From NCBI GenBank assembly GCA_024220505.1, contig JAKZZE010000002.1:1302001-1366000 (forward strand): a stretch of DNA of 64,000 bases. Direction: 5' to 3'. Below, piece by piece: positions 59,326 to 64,000 of this stretch (position 1 is the first letter of the stretch; each line of letters opens with the position of its first letter). A program made the translations under genes and the position numbers. The stretch comes from Rhizopus arrhizus (lineage: Eukaryota; Mucoromycota; Mucoromycetes; Mucorales; Rhizopodaceae). The notes under the pieces are model-generated. The model did no database searches, was not told the origin of the DNA, and worked only from the letters and a program-made list of their open reading frames with translations.

Positions 59326-61542
59326 ATGTTCTTTTGTACACTTAATAAATGTAAAATAGATGATAGTAAACATAAGCGATTAAAAGTTGGAAGAGCATGT
59401 CATCCATGTCGAATGAAGAAAATAAAGGTATACAAATCAAACTTTTTTTTTTTTTTTCACTGACTAAATATATAATGTATTTATGCTTATAGTGTGATGG
59501 AAAACATCCTTGTATGCAGGTAAAAGGTGTACGTGGTGTGTATATATGATATTAATTTATTGATTTATAGTGCAAAGGTATTGAATGGAAATAGAGTACA
59601 AAAATACCATGTTAATTTACATGAAATGATAGCACGAAGACGAAAATGCATGTATTTGAAGAACACAGATGAAAATTATATTAGAATAGAGCCTTTAGAT
59701 AATAATTCAGAAACAGCAAATCAATCATCATCCGCACCTCAGCATATTGATAATACTAATAACAGGATTTACACTGTAGATAAATCAGACCATCTTTTTG
59801 CAACTCAACCATACCCAAATCATAACTCTTTAAGCGCTCATTCACAACATCAGTCAGCAACGACAAGACCCGATAAAATGATTGAGCAACTCACAAATGG
59901 CCTGGTTCAAATGTCACTTAATAATCATAACGAGAATGCGAAACTAGATCATGTCACCCCTTGGAGAAGTTATGGTGAATTCGTCCGTTGGATACCTGAA
60001 CCTCATTTACCAGCTTACTACAACACACCCATCGACATGCCTTCACGTCCTACTCAAGAACATTTGATTAGTGTCTTTTTCAGTCAATGTCATCATCTAC
60101 TCCCCATCTTATCTCGTAGCATGTTTTATGATCAACTCAGGATCAAGGGCACATTAATCACTCCACTCTTATTGAACGTTATGTATGCTCATGCAGCAAA
60201 ACAATTAGAGCCCAATTCAGCATTGAATGCCCAAGGAGATATATTTTATCATCGTGCAAGAAAACTAATGGATGACTTTTTGGATGTACCACGAATCAGC
60301 ACAGTGATTGCTCTTATTTATATGGCTTTCTATGAATCCAGCCAATATCGTCATCAGTCCAGTCGAGCATGGATGTACAGTGGTATGGCGATTCGCATGT
60401 GTTTTCAACTGGGCTTACATACCTGTCATTACAGCAGCCAGATGTCTCAGTGTGATATAGAACTTCGTAAACGTGTCTTGTGGGCATGTTTTGTGATGGA
60501 TAAGGTGGAAAGTTGTACGATGGAGAGACCTTGGATGCTCAAATCAAAGGATATCACTATTGATTTACCAAACCCTTTACCAGAGGATACAACACAGGAA
60601 CGACTTGTACTAGAGGCGTTTAATCAAGTGTGCCGATTGATGATGCTGGTCGAAAAGGTCGTTCGCTTCTTTGCCTACGATATGAGCATATGGACAATGA
60701 ACGAAGAAAATCAAATCGTTCAGTTCTTGGATGCCCTGCACCGCTGGAGAGAGATGCTGCCACCTGAGTTACAGTGGACAGGTGAGGGAGTCCCTGCGAC
60801 AGCTGCTATTGCCAATCTTTATTTGATCAGCTACGACTTTGAACTCTCGCTTGTCATGTGCTGCAGACAAGAAGAACAAATCCATCGTGACAGACGACGT
60901 ACACTCGCAAACACCATAACACACATCGTCTCGCTCACCGTCCATCATCCTCACCTAATGTATAACCATGCCTTCTCTGCATTCTCTGGCATTTTTGCTG
61001 CTCTCACTCACGTTGTCGATTTCAATTGTACTGAATTGGATGTGGCAGAAACAGCCAGGATCCAGTTTAGGAAAAGCCTGGAAGACATTCGATTACTAGC
61101 AGGAAAGATCTCGATACCAGACCTTCGCGACTTTTCTCGTCTGATCGATCTCACACTGCAGCCCAAGCATAACAATGGATTCAATGAATCCTCTTACACC
61201 TCAGCTTTCTCTGCCATCAGTGAACTTTGCCATCACAAGGAAAATGAACCAATAGATGACATACTTGCTGACCGAGGGCAACAACAAGACGTCTTGGATA
61301 ACTCTCAATATATGCTACCTAATCCATTCGCATTGGATACCTGCTATCAAGTCAGTGGAAATTCCTCTCCTTCTGGTTCTGTCTCTGCAGCAGCCATGGC
61401 AGCAGCAGCAGCTGCTGCTGTAGGTGCCGTAGGTACTCCTGGTTCAACATCAAGATCCTCTACTAAAAGTATAGAGCCTGCCGATTACACATTTGAACTT
61501 ATTTCTGTGGCTGATGAATGGGCACAATCACTCATGTATTAA
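59326..61542 (+). CDS. Zn2Cys6 transcription factor with fungal-specific TF domain
   Basis: Four exons (59326-59427, 59493-59519, a 7-base exon 59571-59577, 59633-61542) encode 681 residues. The binuclear zinc cluster is Cys25, 28, 35, 41, 44 and 51 (RACHPCRMKKIKC, HPCMQCKARRRKC), spread over all four exons. The microexon TGCAAAG supplies Cys44 and Lys45; without it the cluster would be broken. The middle-homology domain covers about 180-480 (FFSQCHHLLPILSRSMFYDQ, ARKLMDDFLDVPRISTVIAL, MAIRMCFQLGLH, ELRKRVLWACFVMDK). A poly-Ala run (about 630) and an acidic C terminus follow. Such factors control nutrient use or secondary metabolism; the target is unknown. Intron 3 is open in one frame, so a long reading frame from 59527 is spurious at its start. 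Confidence 0.92.
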
Positions 61543-61747
61543 AAAGCTGTAAAATTTTACTTGTATAAAGTCATGGTTAGAATGCAAACAACAATTGATA
61601 ATCATTCATAATCACACATAACACAGTCTCCTTTTTTTTTTACTAGCATTTTATTGAATTTATTTCTTTTTCTTTCCCCTTTTTGCTATTTACATTACTT
61701 TATATCTTAATCAAGGCAAAAGGAAAAGGTTAAGGGAGATTTGGTGT

Positions 61748-62831
61748 CTAAACTTTTTGTTTCTTTGAAGGTGTTTCACCCTCTTCTTCTGCTTCATCAT
61801 CTTCATTTGATCTCTTCTTCAAACCCTTCATCTTTCTTGTTTGAATCTTATCAAATTCTTGTTTACCAAGATGGACACGTCCATAAGTATCACCCATCTC
61901 ATCCTTTTCAATGTTCTTGACCTTCTTGGGCTTAAGTTCCTTGGGAATCTTGGCAGCCGCTGACCACATGTCGGGCTTGGGCACTGAAGTACGTTTTAAG
62001 CTAAAGTCATAATGAGGTCCCATATCCTCCAATTCCACACGAGGTGTCTTTACTCCACTTTTCTTCATCTGCACAGAGTATGTACGGAACAGGATGCGAT
62101 CGTCGGGTGTAGCTGTGATACTGATCACGTGCTCAAGACCAGCCAAGTTGATGGCCGTTGTTTGTTCGCCGTTGAAAAAGTCCAAAAAGTAATTCTTCAA
62201 ATGTTTGTAAGTTGAGTCGGAATCAAACTTTTCACCATTGAAAATCATCAAAGGTTTCAGGCCTAAAGAACATTTGGGGCCCTATATGTTTTTGCGAATG
62301 AGATATAAAGTAAAAAGGAGACATGTTTGACTTACGGGAATAGAACCCATACATTGGGCCTTTTCAATACCAAATTCATACATGTCTAACAGTTGATGAT
62401 TGAACATACGAATAAAGACCAAGTTGTGTGGTCTCTTTTTGGAATGGGTACCAACGACCATAAGTGCACAATCGTTCTTGGTAGAGAAAAATTCAAGCTT
62501 TGGTTCATCTTCAAATGGTTTGATTTCATTCTTTTTAGAAAAGTGAACGGCATTGGGTCGCTTCAAGGCATACTATATCACATAATACACAATTAGTTTT
62601 TGTTGTTAAATACAAAATTTCTAAATACCAAGTCTTTAAGAGCGTCATTGATGATCTGACTTGTGGTAGATCCTTTAATAATCAAGGTATTTTTAGGATT
62701 CTCGACTACTTTGGCTTCACGATTCTTCAAGAAACGTTTGGAACGGGCATTCTTGGGTTTACTAAATTATATGTAAGTAAAAAAGGATAAAAGATCTTTT
62801 CTTTTAAATCACCCTACACTGTACGCAACAT
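61748..62831 (-). CDS. RPF2: Ribosome production factor 2 (Brix domain)
   Basis: Four exons (62831-62818, 62761-62629, 62572-62336, 62281-61748) encode 305 residues. The first exon is 14 bases, coding MLRTV with the next. The N-terminal signature KPKNARSKRFLKNREAKVVE and the Brix fold (about 30-240: THSKKRPHNLVFIRMFNHQL, GLKPLMIFNGEKFDSDSTY, YSVQMKKSG, RVELEDMGPHYDFSLKRTS) identify Rpf2. With Rrs1 it loads the 5S RNP into pre-60S particles in the nucleolus. The C terminus is Lys/Glu-rich (RKMKGLKKRS, EEEGETPSKKQKV). Length equals that of known Rpf2. It lies 97 bases from the stop of the next minus-strand gene. Confidence 0.95.
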
Positions 62832-62927
62832 GTTTCAATTAATAAAGAAAAAAAAAAAAAAACAGGAAAAAAAAAGCAAAATTTAAGGAGCAGCAGAATG
62901 AGCAAAGAGCAACATCGTCACAGTGGC

Positions 62928-64000
62928 TTATTTATTTTTAACAGCTTTCTTTAACTCGGATTCTATTTTTTGTCTCTTTTGTTCTTGTTTTTGTGATAAA
63001 TTCCACAGTCTGTCAAAGTCTGACTTTCTTTGTTTTCGGATGGTTGAGAGAGATTCTTGTAAGCCCAGCTGTTCACAAGCTTCCAAAACAATTTCATAGG
63101 ATGTATTGTCTGGTAGTACATTATGCATTTTCATATCATACCAAATACTCATAATATCTGACATCTTTCCGCTCCTTTCAAGTCCTCTCATGATTTCATT
63201 ATAAGCAGACACATTCAATTTCACCCTGTCCATTTTAGCATCTTCGTATATTTGCATAGCCAGTCGAGTGTAACCTGTGTAAGCAAGTGATTTGATGAGA
63301 ATAGTATAGGTTGCAAAATCAGGTTGGGCAAGAGGATTGGCTTCCTCTTTCATTGCTCGATAAGATTGAATCATGTATCTGCAGGGTCCCATTTTAGGCA
63401 GTCCCATATCATCCTCTTGTGGTTCTTCATAATATTCTCTACCTCTAGCTCGTTCAAGTCGCATAATATTGTAGCATGCTGAAAGATAAATATTGTAACT
63501 TCGAGTATCTGCTTGGATACCAATATGTCTCATTAGAAGCCATATATTGCGCATCTTGCGGATGCTATAAAATGTTTTGCTCGACATCGAAAGGGCTGTC
63601 AAGAAGGAATTGCAGTTGTGAATGTTGGGTTTCAAGCCAAAAGTGGCCATTTCTTCCATATAAGATATCGCTCTATCGACATTTTTTTCTTTACCACAAG
63701 CAGAGAGCAAGGTAGTATAAATTACATTGTCAGGTTTTATACCGTGTTGTATCATTTCATCGTAGATATCATATACAACTTTAGGGGATTGTCCATCATC
63801 CTTCAGCAAAGCATCCATCACAATACCATATGTAAATCGATCCATCTCAGTGCCTGTTTGAGCCATATTCTGATACAACTTGACAGCTTCTTCCGATCGA
63901 TTCATCTTAAGTAAATGAGACAGGCATGCATTGTAATCTCTTGTGCGTAAAGGAACTTCTAATCGTTTCTGTTCCTCTAGTGCCTGAAGAGGATCCCAAC
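62928..64000 (-). CDS. Pentatricopeptide-repeat protein (5' end beyond the window)
   Basis: An uninterrupted frame runs from the window edge (WDPLQALEEQKRLEVPLRTR onward) to the stop at 62928, giving the last 357 residues or so. PPR units recur, for example TRDYNACLSHLLKMNRSEEA, KPDNVIYTTLLSACGKEKNV and KLNVSAYNEIMRGLERSGKM. A Glu/Asp/Arg-rich insert (GREYYEEPQEDDMG) sits among them. The C-terminal tail is Lys/Gln-rich. It is probably another mitochondrial RNA-binding factor. Its N terminus, including any targeting peptide, is outside the window. Confidence 0.88.
   Translation of the reverse strand, partial: WDPLQALEEQKRLEVPLRTRDYNACLSHLLKMNRSEEAVKLYQNMAQTGTEMDRFTYGIVMDALLKDDGQSPKVVYDIYDEMIQHGIKPDNVIYTTLLSACGKEKNVDRAISYMEEMATFGLKPNIHNCNSFLTALSMSSKTFYSIRKMRNIWLLMRHIGIQADTRSYNIYLSACYNIMRLERARGREYYEEPQEDDMGLPKMGPCRYMIQSYRAMKEEANPLAQPDFATYTILIKSLAYTGYTRLAMQIYEDAKMDRVKLNVSAYNEIMRGLERSGKMSDIMSIWYDMKMHNVLPDNTSYEIVLEACEQLGLQESLSTIRKQRKSDFDRLWNLSQKQEQKRQKIESELKKAVKNK

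Noticed and set aside
59527..59632. In-frame extension upstream of the Zn2Cys6 main exon
   Set aside because: It reads through two introns and the microexon; using it would destroy the zinc cluster.

Overview
The window reads as nuclear DNA of a filamentous fungus, most likely a Mucorales-type early-diverging fungus (Mucoromycota). It is AT-rich. Genes are dense with GT-AG introns of about 45-65 bases. The transposon relics include a zinc-knuckle ORF1 of the Mucorales LINE type, and there is a carotenoid-cleavage-oxygenase paralogue and a WRKY/GCM1-like factor. No taxonomic marker was available, so the placement is an inference. All exon-intron models were built by hand from splice signals, phase and family conservation. 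Every multi-exon model given here closes in frame, except the two flagged as uncertain.

Layout. 1-11.8 kb: the tail of an unknown gene, a carotenoid-oxygenase paralogue that has lost iron ligands, decayed coding remnants (3.3-4.4 kb), ATG4, a secreted acidic Tyr/Asp repeat protein, RNA polymerase III subunit C34 and a small hydrophilic protein. 11.8-25.4 kb: a run of conserved housekeeping genes: VMA12, an SDS3-like Rpd3L subunit, cofilin, proteasome alpha-1 (SCL1), a PIAS/Siz SUMO ligase, MIC10, an MBF/SBF-type APSES-ankyrin factor and a Rab5 GTPase. 25.4-39 kb: the AP-1 mu chain, a very large BRE4-like membrane protein, a decayed gene remnant, a LITAF-domain protein and a LIM-C1-RhoGAP protein. 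39-50 kb: gene-poor, with a possible small secreted protein, an 89-residue copper-fist-only protein, a fasciclin-domain protein and a transposon graveyard (LINE ORF1 remnant, an unidentified plus-strand remnant and a dead Tc1/mariner transposase). 50-64 kb: two PPR proteins, a coiled-coil protein of unknown function, a Crz1-like C2H2 factor, a WRKY/GCM1-like factor, a Zn2Cys6 factor and RPF2.

The genes form no operon or pathway cluster. Recurring themes are ordinary housekeeping functions (proteolysis, autophagy, trafficking, ribosome and tRNA synthesis) and a concentration of DNA-binding regulators (MBF-like, copper fist, Crz1-like, WRKY-like, Zn2Cys6). Gene structure is the most unusual aspect: a 7-base microexon and two 11-base microexons are needed to keep three genes in frame, several first exons are tiny (3, 13, 14 and 17 bases), one intron is GC-AG, and one intron may be only 34-40 bases. 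I saw no CRISPR, rRNA or convincing tRNA gene. No clear candidate for a wholly new multi-gene system stands out. The best single-gene novelties are the repeat protein, the de-liganded carotenoid oxygenase, the mini copper fist and the degenerate WRKY-type factor.
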